Assembly: GCF_045679555.1 (NCBI RefSeq)
Contig: NC_092120.1
Coordinates: 6,691,074 to 6,755,073, forward strand
DNA: 64,000 nucleotides
DNA from: Salvelinus alpinus
Taxonomy: Eukaryota > Chordata > Actinopteri > Salmoniformes > Salmonidae
Reading direction: 5' to 3'
This document shows, one piece after another, positions 13,621 through 28,556 of the stretch. How positions within the stretch are numbered: position 1 is the first letter of the stretch; every line of letters begins with the position of its first letter. The notes below the pieces were generated by a model that worked only from the letters and a program-made list of their open reading frames with translations, did not search any database and was not told where the DNA came from. The position numbers and the translations under genes are program-made.

Positions 13621-13816
13621 CCAGCCATGGTTTCTGCAGTGATTGATGTCAGAGGGGTCTCCCCCCCTTCCATTCTCACACAGCCTCTAATGTAGCCAGC
13701 CAATCAGATTATGCCAAAAGGCGCAGGTGGTGAGATTGATGTGATAGGACGCCCTTTGACCCTTGACGGGCTTATCACCAATACACCCTCTATGCGCACG
13801 AGACACACACACCTAC

Positions 13817-14014
<198 letters not shown>

Positions 14015-14495
14015 TTACAATTACTACAAATACACACAGACACAAAGACAGACATAAGCCAATATCACAGGAGCTGATCGAATCAGAGAAAGAGACAGAT
14101 GTCTACTGATACGAGTGCCAAAATACCTTGCATCTGATTAAACTACATGACCTCTCCACTACAGCACAGATTTTCCGATTGTCTGTAATCTACTACACAA
14201 AATGTATTTTCCTCACAAAGCCAAAGGAGGCTCCATAGTTACTGAAGACTGTTCCCCAGGCCACTGAGCCTCTGTGGCCTGCCTGAGACTCATCCACCTG
14301 GGATGTGTCTCCTTCATCCTGCCTCCCTGGAGCTCAACACACGGCCCATGACAATACCAGGGGCATGACTGCATCACATTAGTCCAAAGTGTCGTCATCT
14401 CCTCGTCAGCAGAGATGGAAAGGAGATGAAGAGAGGTAACCACTTTGGACTATTGAGACACAGCCTATGACAAGGATTGGACAGACTCAGACTCA

Positions 14496-14711
<216 letters not shown>

Positions 14712-14732
14712 TCAGCTCCTCCCATTACTCAC

Positions 14733-14793
14733 CTTTTCCCAATTAAAGCAGAGCCCTAGGCTGTCGAGCTGCTCCCGCATGGACTGGATATTA
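14733..14793 (-). pseudogene. lars2: LARS2 exon d
   Basis: Reads (S)NIQSMREQLDSLGLCFNWEK. Acceptor cgcccccag, donor gtgagt; 61 bases. It needs two bases from the preceding exon to complete its first codon, but the nearest upstream exon found (18800-18931) ends in phase 0. Confidence 0.92.
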
Positions 14794-14842
14794 CTGGGGG
14801 CGGAGACAGACAGGGGAGAGGAGGACGTTAGGGGGAATATAT

Positions 14843-14856
14843 ATATATATATATGA

Positions 14857-14943
<87 letters not shown>

Positions 14944-14972
14944 GGGGAGAGAGGGGGAGAGAGGGGGAGAGG
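14843..14972. repeat. (AT)n and (GA)n microsatellites
   Basis: Short (AT)n at 14843-14855 followed by a long (GA)n with a GGGGGA-type end, close to the LARS2 exon at 14733-14793. Confidence 0.95.
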
Positions 14973-15370
14973 TGTTTGTGTCATTACTAATACAGCTATA
15001 GCTCTCTGTTCTATGCCAGAAGGCATGTAATGTACATACAAGCTGTTAAACCCAACCTGAGTGTAAGGCAGAGAGGTGAGGGAACATATCAACATCTAAT
15101 GTATGTAGCGTGGCTGTGCACAGGCCCATAAAGGCCTAATGTTGTAATGTGAGTTATACATTAGAATAGAAGGGAACATACTGGCGCTGGTCTGATTGGA
15201 TGTGTTAAATGGAGGATGGTAATAGGAATCAAGGCCTCTCTGTTTGCATCATCATCATTAATATTTAATTCACACTAGTATGGGGATGTTGTGTTGTAAG
15301 GCATTGTACTTTGCAGCACTGACAGATGTGATCAGAGGTTTACACAGGCTTCCAGCTTTTGCTTGCTTGC

Positions 15371-15442
15371 AGTCAGTCAGTCAGTCAGTCAGTCAGTCAG
15401 TCAGTCAGTCAGTCAGTCAGTCAGTCAGTCAGTCAGTCAGTC
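15371..15442. repeat. (AGTC)n tetranucleotide, 18 copies
   Basis: Perfect agtc repeats. All three frames stay open, giving a meaningless Ser-Gln-Ser-Val repeat. Confidence 0.97.
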
Positions 15443-16492
15443 CCACCCTTCTCCTCCTCATAATGCGTTTTCTCACTTATTTCCACTTCTTCATACCAGT
15501 GTCTCCCTCCTTCCCTCCGCTTCTCACAACACTATTAAGAATTGATAACCTCCTTTCACCCTTCACTATTCCTTCTTCATCCTTCGCTTTCTCTTACTGA
15601 AGAGAAAGAAAACGGAGGAGAGGCAATAAAGGGGGGAGTGGAGAAGAGAAGAGAATGGAAGAGCAGTGGAGAGAGAGAGAGAGGTGAGGGAGACAGGGGA
15701 GGAGAGCAGTGTGCATCGACTCACGAGTCTGACGCTTCAGACAAAAATCGGTATCCTTGGTAACTGCCTGGGCCTAATTTGTAAAGCCGAGTGCTGGATG
15801 ATATCAGTCTATGTGAGCGCATTCGTGCCGAGGTAAAATATACAGACATTGACTAGAGAAATGAGTATGTGTAGATCTAGAAATATAAAGAAATCCCTAC
15901 GGTCATTAAAATAGATGTGCTTGCCGTGTTAATACACCGTTTTTCCGGTTTAAATGTGCCCATTATCTAATGTAGTGAGGAGGACCTTTAGCAGATCTGT
16001 TGTCGAGAAGAGATGAACTCCTGATGGACAGGACAGGCTGTCTGCCTCGGTTCATTTCTCAAAGTTACATCAGCACAAAGAGACTGTCAGAGGCAAACCA
16101 TCATCCCTTTTTAACAGTCGATGCTCCACAACAACCCCAGGGCCAAAGTCAAGTCTCTAACTCCCCCACTACGACTGTACTGCCTACATTCAACCCATGG
16201 ATAACCTATGGATAACCTATGGATAGAGGAGGAGCTAAGAGAGAAACCTGTCCACAGAGTGGAAGACTTAGATGTATATTAGGGAGTGACTTGTCCATCC
16301 AGGCCAGCAGGGCAGCCTGACAGACAGGAGTCCCAGGGGAGGGGGCTGATTTTGGGCATGCAACACACTGGCACGGCTATGCTAAAGTGTATGTGTGTCC
16401 ACCCACACACAAATCCCAAAAGCTCTGGTTCCATCTGTGAAGAGATGAGCTGCAGGCTGAAAGCAGAGCAGAGCCAGAGGCAGTATAACCAC

Positions 16493-16658
16493 TAAACATC
16501 ACACCACAACTCGGCTACAGGGAAGGGATTTTACTAAACATCACACCACAACTAGACTACAGGGAAGGGATTTTACTAAACATCACACCACAACTCGGCT
16601 ACAGGGAAGGGATTTTACTAAACATCACACCACAACTCGGCTACAGGGAAGGGATTTT
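16493..16658. repeat. Tandem repeat, four units of 42 bp
   Basis: Unit begins taaacatcacaccacaactc and ends gggaagggattttac. Units differ by only a few bases (ctcgg against ctaga in unit 2), so the array is young. Confidence 0.95.
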
Positions 16659-16720
16659 GTCTCTACAAGTGTAATCTCCTTGAATGAATGAACTAGTTGA
16701 AGACAACTTGTTCTCTCTCT

Positions 16721-16753
<33 letters not shown>

Positions 16754-18740
16754 ACACAGTAAATGGATTATCTTTCTCTCTGACAGATGCTGACAGACAG
16801 ATATCCCCTTGGACAGCAGCGTGTAGCTGTCTATCCATGACAGTCCATACGACAACTGAAATAATAGTGGTTAAGAAGACAGCATTACAGCCTTACTGCT
16901 GGTAGCCCAGATGCAGCCTACCTGCTAAGAAAAATAAAGTCCATATGAAGACAGAAATGTAGCCAACACTGTGACCCTCTGAGTGGATGAGGGCATTTGC
17001 TTAGTAAACAACCAGCAGGGCAAAGCTATGAGCAGCAAATACACAACAAACACACCTGCAGATATATTCAGTCACAGTCACAGCTGCATGACATACAGCA
17101 GGTTGTTAATGGATTAGTAAACCCTGAGGGCTTATTGACTCAAGTGTGATGGATGAAACATCAGGGTTGTGTTCATTAGGGCACGCAACGGAAAACAAAA
17201 ATGTGTTATTGCACCAGTCCCTCCCTGCTTCAATATGAACACGACCCAGGCGATAGTGCTCATAATTACTCTACTCCTCCGTCTCCTCTTTGCTTCTCCT
17301 GAACCTTAGTCTCTCTCCAACCCCTAGCCATCTCTCTCTGAGTGGGAGGGAACAAAACCCTGCTGCTTACAAAACAATGACAGGCCCGTTGTGCCACACT
17401 CACACAACACTGACAGCACTTTGTCAGGCTCCATTAAATCAGCCCCAGAGGATTCATCCAAAATGGCACCCTATTCCCTATATAGTGCACTACTTTGGAC
17501 CAGAGCCCTATGGACCCTGGTAAAAAAATGATTCCCTATCAAAGGGAATCTGGTGCCATTTGGGACGTAGCCTGAGAGAGGAGGGCCTACAACACAACAC
17601 ACACCAAAGAGGCGCTGTCCGTCTGGCTAAGAAGGGGGAGTGGGTTAGTATTGTGACAAAGAGAAGAATGGCTGGAGTAATGGTTTAGAACAGTATACAG
17701 AGGGAGGGAGGGTAAGAGAGGAGGGAGAGAGAGAGGGGGATGAAGAGAGAGAGAAGAAAAGAGAGAAAGAGAGAGATGAGTGAGGGTCACAGTGAATTCT
17801 TTAGTAACCATTTCAAGCTGTGGGTGACTGGCTGCAGTAGGGGACACAGTGACAGATCCGAATGGTGTCTCTGTGGAGTCATTTGTCACCAGGGGTTTGT
17901 AGGACACCAACGGTCAGATCATCATCTCTCTTAAAACACCAACACACATCTTTCACACTTTTCTATGAGGAGCAGAGTCATCAACACATTAGAATGGATA
18001 GTGGGAGCTGGCTTCCCTCCCTGTCTTACCCCTGCAGAAACACTTAAAGGCAGATGTCTTAGGGGCTCACCAACTGAAAGAGTCATTGTTTTGACATGAA
18101 ACCTTTTAATGCCGTAATCATGTCTGATAATGTGCCATGCGTAGGTAGTCCCACTGAAAAGTGGTCTTGTGGCTAAGAGCACTTAGGTAAGCACAGTGTA
18201 GCGTAGGGCCAGGGAGAATGGGGGCACTCTCAAAGCTACAATATGCAAATCCTTTTTCAGAAAAATGGCAGCCCCACCAGTTGATGCTGGGGAAATGTCC
18301 TTTGAAATGACAATTGAACTCATTCCCAGATCCCAGTTCGACCTTTTAAGAGCGGCGTTAGAAGGCAAAGCAGAGCAGCATCTCTCTCAGTTTAAACAGC
18401 CTCCACACACACACCTCCTGCAGAACAGATGCCAACTGTGATTCAGACTAGACAGAACATCAAGGCCGTAATGACGATGGATCAGGGCTTCCATTACAGG
18501 GAACATGTAAAGAGAGCGAGAACGGACGGTGACCTTGTGGACTGCACACAAAGTGCTTCACAGTGGTATGCTTCTACGTGACTAACCTGGAGTCGTGACA
18601 GTACAGTTTGTGTGAATGCATAGAGAGCGAGAGAGAGAGAAAGAGCTATAGAGACAGACATGCATTAAGGGGTGGAAAGGAGAAATGATAAAAGTTAACA
18701 GTATGGGCAGCTACGCTTTTCACAGTTGAATCTCCAGCTA

Positions 18741-18799
18741 CTATCAGGGCCAGTCGCTTTGGATAAAAGCGTCTCCTAAATGGTATATATTATTATTAC
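18741..18799. mobile_element. SINE/MITE tail touching a LARS2 donor site
   Basis: Contains ccagtcgctttggataaaag and cgtctcctaaatggtatata, the 3' motif of a common salmonid short element, then (ATT)n which runs straight into the donor of the HIGH-motif exon (gtaata on the minus strand). Confidence 0.6.
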
Positions 18800-18931
18800 C
18801 TGGTGGCCCCTCATCCTCTGGAAGTGTCCGATGGTGTCACTGATGGTGTAGACCCGTACATGGCCCATGTGGAAATGGCCGGAGGGGTACGGGAACATAG
18901 ACAGGACATAAAACTTCTTCCTACGGGAACT
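18800..18931 (-). pseudogene. lars2: LARS2 exon c: HIGH motif
   Basis: Reads [20 protein letters not shown] then [24 protein letters not shown] is the class I synthetase HIGH signature that binds ATP. Acceptor attccccag, donor gtaata; 132 bases, phase 0 both ends. Intact. Confidence 0.96.
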
Positions 18932-19080
18932 CTGGGGAATACAACAAACACATGCTCAGGGAAACAGACTTCACGAGGCTCGTGAGAGCCTCACCATCAA
19001 TAATTATACAAACTGTTTGACAGGAACTAGCCCTACAAATCTGTGTCTGGCAACATGTGATTGGCGTATAGCTTCATGTA

Positions 19081-20704
<1,624 letters not shown>

Positions 20705-21262
20705 TACGTTCATGCCAGTATTATAAAAATGTTTGAAAACAAAACAAAAATCTGATTTTATGACTTTGTGGTTAGGCCTAAGAGTTATACAGCCTAGGTC
20801 AGTGCAAAACTACACTCCTAGCTCCTGGATTCTTCTGTCTGTATTAAGGTTGCAAATTTTGGGGAATATTCAGATGTGGAAACTTTATGGGAATTAACGG
20901 GAATATATTGGAATTAATGGAAATATATACAAATTAATATTAATACCATTTTAATGTTGATGTTTTTTTGCATTGGATATATTTACCATATCATATGGAG
21001 ACAGAAACACACACCTTTTACCTTATCATAAGTAGACAGAATTGCAAATGATTAAATCATTCCAATAGAAAAAAATAACTATTTAGTTTTGAATTTAACT
21101 TTAATGAAATGAGTTGACTCTTCACATGGGATGATTTCACTGAAAAACAAAAGAAAGGGAATATTGAATGATCCCCAATGATGCATCGCATCTCGCAAAA
21201 ACGTTTTCAACATACATCTGTAAAATGATAGTCTAGAAACTAAAGCTTTGGTTGTCTTCCTC

Positions 21263-22620
21263 TCAGGCTTCCATGTCTTCTCCCCGGACCTCAATGTCCA
21301 CCTCTTGGACATCAGGCTCTGAGACCTCATCTTCACTGTCACTTTCCAACCTTGTTGAGGATGGCTCGTTGTCAGGCTCAAAAAGCTTCAAATTTGCCCA
21401 GATGGCCAACAATTTTTCAACCCTTGTATTGGTCAGCCTGTTGCGTGCTCTGGTGTGTGTGTTCTCAAACAAGGACCAGTTGCACTCTGAGGCGGCTGAT
21501 GTTGGTGGGATTTAGAGGATGATGGAGGCAGCAGGGGAAAGAGCATCAGATCCACAAAGTCCCTATGACCAGGTGGCTGATGAGATATGGTGGCACGACT
21601 GCCATATTGCATCTCCATCCCAAAGCCCTTGCTTGGAAGTGTACTTCGCCAGACTGCCAAGAACCATGCCCTCATCCAGGCCAAGGTGGCGAGACACTGT
21701 AGTGATTACACCATAGGCCTTCTTAATCTCTGCACCAGACAAAATGCTCTTAACAGCATACTTGGGGTCCAACATGTACACTGTGGCGTGTATGGGCTTC
21801 AGGCAGAAGTCTTCACGCTTTTTGATGTATTTCAGAAATGCAGTTTCCTCTGCTTGGAGCAACAGTGAAGTGGGCAGGGCAGTAGGGATTTCTTCTCTTA
21901 CTGGCATTGTCTCCCTCAATCCATGCAATGGCTACTGCTATAGGTTTCAGGAGTTTCAGGCTGCTTAAAATACATCCCAAAATCCAACTCCCAAAATGCA
22001 TCATCCAGGAGGATCCTCTTGATGGGGCTGTCCATATCGGTAGACTGTGATATGGCTATTTCTTGGAGCGACTCCATCCCCTCCAGGAGACTGTCAAACA
22101 CTTTTTATTTTTCATTTAACTAGGCAAGTCAGTTAAGAGCAATTTCTTATTTACAACGATGGCCTAGGAACAGTGGGTTAACTGTCTTGTCCAGGGGCAG
22201 AAAGACAGATTTTAACCTTGTCAGCTCGGGGATTCGATCTAGCAACCTTTCGGTTACTGGCCCAACGCTCTAACCACTAGGCTACCTAACACTCCAAACA
22301 CGATGACAACACTACCCCAATGGGTGTTGCTGGGCAGCTTCAATGTGGTGCTCTTATTCTTCTCACTTTGCTTGGTGAGGTAGATTGCTGCTATAACTTG
22401 ATAACCCTTCAAATTCCTAACCATTTCATTGGCTCTCTTGTAGAGTGTATCTATTGTTTTCAGTGCCATGATGTCCTTGAGGAGCAGATTCAATGCATGA
22501 GCAGCACAGCCAATAGGTGTGATGTGAGGGTGTGATGTGATGTGAGGGTAGGACTCCTCCACACAGCTTTTCCTTCTACATTAGCTGCAGTGAAATGTCT
22601 CCACACATCAGATGGTGCCC
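21263..22620 (-). pseudogene. hAT transposase remnant
   Basis: Segments in several frames: core GCAAHALNLLLKDIMALKTI and YQVIAAIYLTKQSEKNKSTT (22290-22530), dimerisation region YMLDPKYAVKSILSGAEI (about 21720-21790), and an acidic C-terminus (21263-21472). A short piece of the BED region (SDVWRHFTAANVEGKAV) is at about 22560-22620. Frameshifts, internal deletion and the SINE break it. Confidence 0.85.
22106..22289 (-). mobile_element. tRNA-derived SINE inserted in hAT copy 2
   Basis: Same family and orientation as the SINE at 10795-10990. Flanked by aacact on the left (about 22096-22101) and right (22288-22293), a probable target-site duplication. The insertion point differs from that in copy 1, so the two events are independent. 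Confidence 0.88.
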
Positions 22621-22723
22621 GTGGCAGTCTCGTGTAACGATTAGGATTTTTTTTTTTTTTTTTACCCAAATACAATTCCATGTACAGATAAATAGTTAAG
22701 CAGTTAGATTGGTGGTGCTCTGT

Positions 22724-23341
22724 ACTGGTGGTGCCCCGATCCCGCAGCTGAATCAACTTTAGGAGACAGTCGTGGCGCTTGCTGGACTTTCTTGGGCGCC
22801 CTGAAGCCTTCTTCACAACAATTGAACCGCTCTCCTTGAAGTTCTTGATGATCCGATAAATGGTTGATTTAGGTGCAATCTTACTGGCAGCAATATCCTT
22901 TTCTGTGAAGCCCTTTTGTGCAAAGCAATGATGACGGCACGTGTTTCCTTTCAGGTAACCATGACTGACAGAGGAAGAACAATTATTCCAAGCACCACAC
23001 TCCTTTTGAAGCTTCCAGTCTGTTATTCGAACTCAATCAGCATGACAGAGTGATCTCCAGCCTTGTCCTCGTCAACACTCACTCCTGTGTTAACGAGAGA
23101 ATCACTGACATGATGTTAGCTGGTCCTTTTGTGGCAGGGCTGAAATGCAGTGGAAATGTTTTTTGGGGGATTCAGTTCATTTGCATGGCAAAGAGGGACT
23201 TTGCAATTAATTGCAATTCATCTGATCACTCTTCATAACATTCTGGAGTATATGCAAATTGCCATCATACAAACTGAGGTAGCAGACTTTGTGAAAATTA
23301 ATATTGGTGTCATTCTCAAAACTTTTGGCCACGTCTGTACA
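22724..23341 (-). mobile_element. Tc1-like fragment nested in hAT copy 2
   Basis: Minus-strand reading VVKKASGRPRKSSKRHDCLL KLIQL resembles the N-terminal helix-turn-helix part of a Tc1 transposase; the right end (ctcaaaacttttggccacg) is a Tc1-family terminus. The rest of the transposase is missing. The hAT sequence resumes just after it with gatagaagagtgcactgtgc. Confidence 0.7.
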
Positions 23342-23939
23342 TGTGATAGAAGAGTGCACTGTGCATGTAGAGGGTTGCAATTCCATTGAATTGGGGATAG
23401 TTTAACCAAAATATGCCACAAGACCTAGAATTGCCTTATGTGTATCCCACAAAAAAAGGTTCACTGTTATAAGCTAACTTTTTTTAATGAATTTAAGCAA
23501 AATTCCCGGGCTTAACTTCCCATGGAAAATTTCTGGAAATTTCCCAGAAAGTTTCCGACCCTTTGTAACCCTAGTCTGTATGTCTGAGTGCAGCTGCAGC
23601 AGGTTTCCAGAGTGTGTGAGGCAGCAGTTCTTTAATGATTCCCAGTGTCTTTGAGAAAGGCCAGCCAGGCCAGATAGATGGCAGAGTGAGATGGCAGAGT
23701 GAGTGGCTATCTGGACTACACACAGCCTGCGTCCTGAATGGCACCCTATTTCCTACGGTCCATGGTCAAAAGTACTGCGTTTTTCGTCATGAATCTTGTT
23801 CTGGAAGCAGCTCTGCATAGTGGTAACTAGCTGGCACAGCCACACAAAGTAATAAAATCTGATTTTAAACTTAATCTTTACCCTAACCTCACCCACACGG
23901 CTAATCCTAATGCCTAACCCTAAATTAGGACCAAAAAGG

Positions 23940-24812
23940 GTAGTAAGTTTTAAGTTCCTCGGCGTACACATCACGGACCAACTGAATTGGTCCACCCACA
24001 CAGACAGCGTGGTGAAGGCGGCGCAGCAGCGCCTCTTCAACCTCAGGAGGCTGAAGAAATTCGGCTTGTCACCTAAAACCCTCACAAACTTCTACAGATG
24101 CACAATCGAGAGCATCCTGTTGGGCTGCCTGGTACGGCTACTGTTCCGCCCACAAACGTAAGGCTCTCCAGAGGGTTGTGAGGTCTGCACAACTTATCAC
24201 CGGGAGCAAACTACCTGCCCTCCAGGACACCTACACCACCCGATGTCACAAGAAGGCCATAAAGATCATCAAGGACAACAACCACCCGAGCCACTGCCTG
24301 TTCACCCCGCTATCATCCAGAAGGCGAGGTCAGTACAGGTGCATCAAAGCAGGGACCGAGAGACTGAAAAACAGCTTCTATCTCAAGGCCATCAGACTGT
24401 TAAACAGCCACCACTAACATTGAGTGGCTGCTGCCAACATACTGACTCAACTCCAGCCACTTTAATAATGTAAAAAATGATGTAAAAAATGTATCACTAG
24501 CCACTTTAAACAATGCCACTTAATACAATGTTTACATACCCTACATTACTCATCTCATATGTATATACTGTACTCTATACCATCTACTGCATCTTGCCTA
24601 TGCCGTTCTGTACCATCACTCATTCATATATCTTTATGTACATATTCTTCATCCCTTTACACTTGTGTGTATAAGGTAGTTGTTGTGAAATTGTTAGGTT
24701 AGATTACTCGTTGGTTATTACTGCATTGTCGGAACTAGAAGTACAAGCGTTTCGCTACACTCGCATTAACATCTGCTAACCATGTGTATGTGACAAATAA
24801 AATTTGAGTTGA
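23940..24812 (+). mobile_element. L2-like LINE, 3' end
   Basis: Encodes the C-terminal part of a reverse transcriptase: FKFLGVHITDQLNWSTHTDS then RLFNLRRLKKFGLSPKTLTN, and after one frameshift near 24150, SAQLITGSKLPALQDTY to AIRLLNSHH and stop. The 3' region ends in gacaaataaaatttgag, the L2-type tail. 5'-truncated, as is usual for LINEs. Confidence 0.9.
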
Positions 24813-25639
24813 AAAGCACATTTTGGTTTTCATACATTTTTACAAAATAGCCAATTTTGACTTTGCAGCTGGCCCATCTAAGGGGCAATCGCTCAGTTCT
24901 GCCTCCATGACAAAACTCATGACAATAAATGTCAACCTGTGCAATAAATAGGAAATAGGTTGCCATTTGGGACTTCACTCTGTATGAATCACCCAAGGCC
25001 AAGAGGGGCCTGAATAACTCAATGAGCTCAGACTGACTAAACAACCTTTACATAGGCAAAAACAACGGTTTAAAATATCTTGAAAGAGCTCATTGAATAC
25101 TTTTGTGTGGAAGGCCTGGGCTGAATCATGACGCATTGTGGGGTGGTAACAATGTCGTAACACAAGGTTGGATGTCAGGGTCAGCTACAGTACTACTTGC
25201 CTTGGAGGACTGTTGATGGTTGTGACAACAGTAACTAAAAACAGAGACGGACAAACAGGAGACTGTGAATAGGTTACTTCATTACTAAGCATATTACACC
25301 TATGAGTCAAGAATATTAGACAGTAAGTGAATGATTTAATGAATGTTTTAGAGTCTATGCAAACCAGAAGGCCTCCCAAAGGGAACATTAAACAGGGTTC
25401 AACCAGACAGACACACACATATAAACATAGAAATAGGCCCAGGTACTAATGTCCCATGATGACTATGGTTATTCTGAAGGATCCTTAATGACCAGAGTAT
25501 GGTTTAACATTAGGCTAGACTATAATTGGAACTAAAGCCAGGGGTGTTTTAAAATATTCATCTGACAATCTTTCCCAGAAGCCTCTACTAAGGGCCAACA
25601 TAAAGCAAAGAGAGAACTTAAGAATTGCTGCCAACTCAC
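24813..25639. other. LARS2 intron, nothing recognised
   Basis: Ordinary AT-rich sequence between the L2 fragment and LARS2 exon b. No conserved reading frame or clear repeat seen. Confidence 0.6.
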
Positions 25640-25920
25640 CTCCTCCAGGGTATCCCTCTGCCACTGCTCCATGATACGGGGGTGCCACCACTGCTCCACC
25701 CTGCGTCTGGTGTCCGCTTTATAGTCCCTGTCCCAGACCCCTGTCTCGCTAAACAGGGTCCGAACCCCGGCTCTGGGGCAGGGGGAGAGGAGGTGGGGCA
25801 GGGGGGCCATGAGGGCACGGTCAGCCCTGGACCTGGGTCTGCCCAATCCCAACCTGAACAGGCCACTGTCACGCGGGCAGAGAGACACTCTGTACGCTGC
25901 CATCGGCATGCCTCTGTTAC
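25640..25920 (-). pseudogene. lars2: LARS2 exon b: first coding exon
   Basis: The start codon is the complement of 25907-25909 (MPMAAYRVSLCPRDSG), 11 bases after the acceptor ttgcctag. The N-terminus is rich in Arg, Leu and Ser and poor in acidic residues, as in a mitochondrial presequence; then GVWDRDYKADTRRRVEQWWH matches the family's start of the catalytic domain. Donor gtgagt at 25634-25639, phase 0. The exon is intact. Confidence 0.9.
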
Positions 25921-28010
25921 CTAGGCAACACAAGGACACAGTTCTATTAGTCAGTGCTCTGCTCACAAGAAAAGACAGCAGAGCACACAGAAGCTGCAGC
26001 CAAAGCCTCAGTCAGCTCGTACCCATTCTTAAGGAAAATAGGCTGCTAGGAACAGGATGAAAATAACAGTCTGGAGTTTGATTCTGGTTAACAATACTTG
26101 GTGAGTAATACCTGTTCATTAACACAGTAATAGATGTTCAATAACACCTGAAGGCATCAGATCACATAAGGCAAAAACTTTGCTGAAAAAAGGCACACAC
26201 ATTCACACAGTCGCCAAGGTAACCCAAGAAGATATTATTAGGGTAAATCCATTTGAATTCAATCCCTTTTTGACAGCACTCCTTTTGATTTCAACTAAAT
26301 CTTCCATACATATTCGCCCATTGTAGAAGTGCTCAGAAAGTGACCTTTTGTACACGAATGTGCTCAAAGTTTACCCATTTTTCATACCCCATACCCCAAT
26401 GCCAAGAGTGTGCAAAGCTGTCATCAAGTCAAAGGGTGGCTACTTTGAAGAATCGCAAATATAAAATATACTTTGATTTGTTTAACACCAGTTTGGTTTC
26501 TACATAATTCCATATGTGTTATTTCATAGTTTTGATGTCTTCACTATTATTCTACAATGTAGAAAATGTAGAAACCCTGGAATGAGTAATTGTGTCCAAA
26601 CGTTTGACTGGTACTGTATATATCTAAAAATAAATGTATATCCCATGGTGAGAGAAGGACGATATGAAAATCTGGATACTGCCCATCCACTTCTTCCATG
26701 CCGGGCAAACAAGTATAGAACGTTAATTAAATCAAAAGGGATGCTGTCAAAAAGTGATTGAATTCAAATTTAGCCTATATTATTATAATAACAACCCTGG
26801 GAACAGAGTACACACACATAGACTCTCAAGTGACACCGATGCTGCTGACATGACACATCATGAAAATATTTACCAAGAAGTGTTCCATCCCACACAGCAT
26901 ATAAGTCAAGGCCCTTGGTAACACAAGTGGGTCAGACGTGACAACCTACAATTGCCCCTTGCAACTGCCTCTAGTAATAGGGTATTTTCCTGGTCACTAA
27001 ATCATCATTGCAAGACTGCCATAGAAGACAGCGAGTGGTTGTCACTTTATACAGTATGCTAGACTAAATCCCTGAGCTGGTGGACTGTGCCTATGGACTG
27101 ACCCCCTGGGAACTTTTCTAAAGAGCCTATAGCCTAGTGGTAGTTAGCTCATCCATATTTATACAGGTGACGACACACTGATACACTCAATGAATCTGTA
27201 AGCCTACTGATATGGATTACTTGAAGGAGTTGTTTCACATAAGCTATCTATGTTTGAGAATTCAACAAAATGTTTAGTCCCTCCAAATATGACAAACAAA
27301 TGACAAAAAAAATCACTGCATGCACAAACAGTATATGTCAGTATCTTTCATGCACGACCAAGTCAATAATATGGAAACATTTGAAATTATGATTGTCTGC
27401 AGACTGTAGAGTAAGTGTTGCTCGCTCACCAGTCAGCAGCATTCATTCTCCTTAAACACCCACTCAAACCATAGATAGAGACATCTTCTCTGCTGTAGCC
27501 TAGCTACTCTATAGTCTCTATGGGACATCAGTGCAATGCCACAAACACACTATCCTCCAGCTAGAGCAGAGAGATATATAGAGAGAAAGAGACATAAACA
27601 AGGTTGTGTCTGTGCATATGAGAGTGTGTAGGAGAGAGAGATAGGGAATGAGATGTTTCTATGCTTACATTGACCCTTGTGAATGCCATATCTTTACCAT
27701 GGAGAGCCTTGCATAAACCTTGAGAGATTCAGGCGATGCAAATCACGTTGTTCCAAGTTCACATTGGGTAAACACATTAGCATTTGTGTAAGATAATAGT
27801 TTTATGTGCTTGTTAGTTATTCAAGAAATGAATCACGAATACCGTTAATAAGAAACATAGCTAGCTAAGTTAGATCGCGACTCGAGCTTTCCATTCTTGA
27901 CATGACACTGACAGCCACATTAGCTAGCTAGTGACATTTGTAAGCTAGATGCATTGTTGAACGTCTGTTAAAAAAAATAAGCTTTGATCACAGGGTTTGA
28001 AGTTACTCAC
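25921..28010. other. LARS2 intron 1
   Basis: Holds an inverted copy (26225-26390) of the dispersed repeat at 1281-1445 and a second fragment of it at 26720-26770. Otherwise AT-rich and without recognisable features. Confidence 0.6.
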
Positions 28011-28150
28011 TGTGTTCAATTTCCAAATCCTTGCGTTAAGCGATATGGATTTTATCATGATCCATTATCTATATCAGATTCAAAATGTTCTTGTGCACGT
28101 AAAGTCGTTGTATTCCCCCTGTTGTCATAGCTCACACCTCCTCCATGTGC
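28011..28150 (-). other. lars2: Probable non-coding first exon of LARS2
   Basis: The minus strand has a good donor (aca|gtgagt, 28005-28010) and the first coding exon begins with an acceptor, so an untranslated exon is needed upstream. A CpG-bearing stretch lies just above (28090-28160). The transcription start cannot be placed. Confidence 0.45.
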
Positions 28151-28339
28151 ACCGCCATGTTTATTTATAAAAGCTTTATTGACAGCTTCCTCTTAGAATT
28201 GTAACAGGGTGGATTCCAAAGTAATTTATTGATAAACACTAATGTTTTTAGTTTTTAGTTTGTTAATTACTATGAATTTTAAATTAAGAGGTTAAATATA
28301 CATTTGAGATATCATTTTCTACATGTAGGGGTTAATGCG

Positions 28340-28556
28340 TTCTTCAGCTGTCCTCATAAGATAACCCTTTGAAGAACCCTTTTTGGTTCCAGGTAGAACT
28401 CTTTTGGTATTAGGTAGAACTCTTTTGGGTTCCATGTAAAACCCTTTCCACAGAGGGTTCTACATGGGACCTAAAACGGTTCTACCTCGATTCAAAAAGG
28501 GTTATCCTATTGGGACAGCCAAAGAACCCTTTCGGAACCCTTTTTTTCTGAGTGTA
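28340..28556. mobile_element. Palindromic fold-back MITE, left end cut
   Basis: The two halves are reverse complements (for example tttgggttccatgtaaaacc and its partner near 28459), and the right end is tttttctgagtgta. The same element in complete form is at 37457-37716. No coding capacity. Confidence 0.85.

Larger units (their letters stand above)
14794..18799. other. LARS2 intron; expected exon not found
   Basis: Between LARS2 exons d and c. It contains microsatellites, the 42-bp tandem array (16493-16658), a (TG)n at 16724-16752 and short dispersed repeats (17460-17560). I looked on the minus strand for the conserved GWDAFGLPAENA segment that should follow the HIGH-motif exon and could not find it. 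Confidence 0.6.
20845..23573 (-). mobile_element. hAT transposon copy 2 with perfect 8-bp target duplication
   Basis: Termini taaggttgcaaatttt (20845) and ctttgtaacccta (ends 23573). Both flanks are gtctgtat (20837-20844 and 23574-23581), a perfect 8-bp duplication. It shares both ends and the C-terminal coding part with copy 1 but keeps extra middle sequence, and carries its own SINE (22106-22289) and a Tc1-like fragment (22724-23341). Confidence 0.96.
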
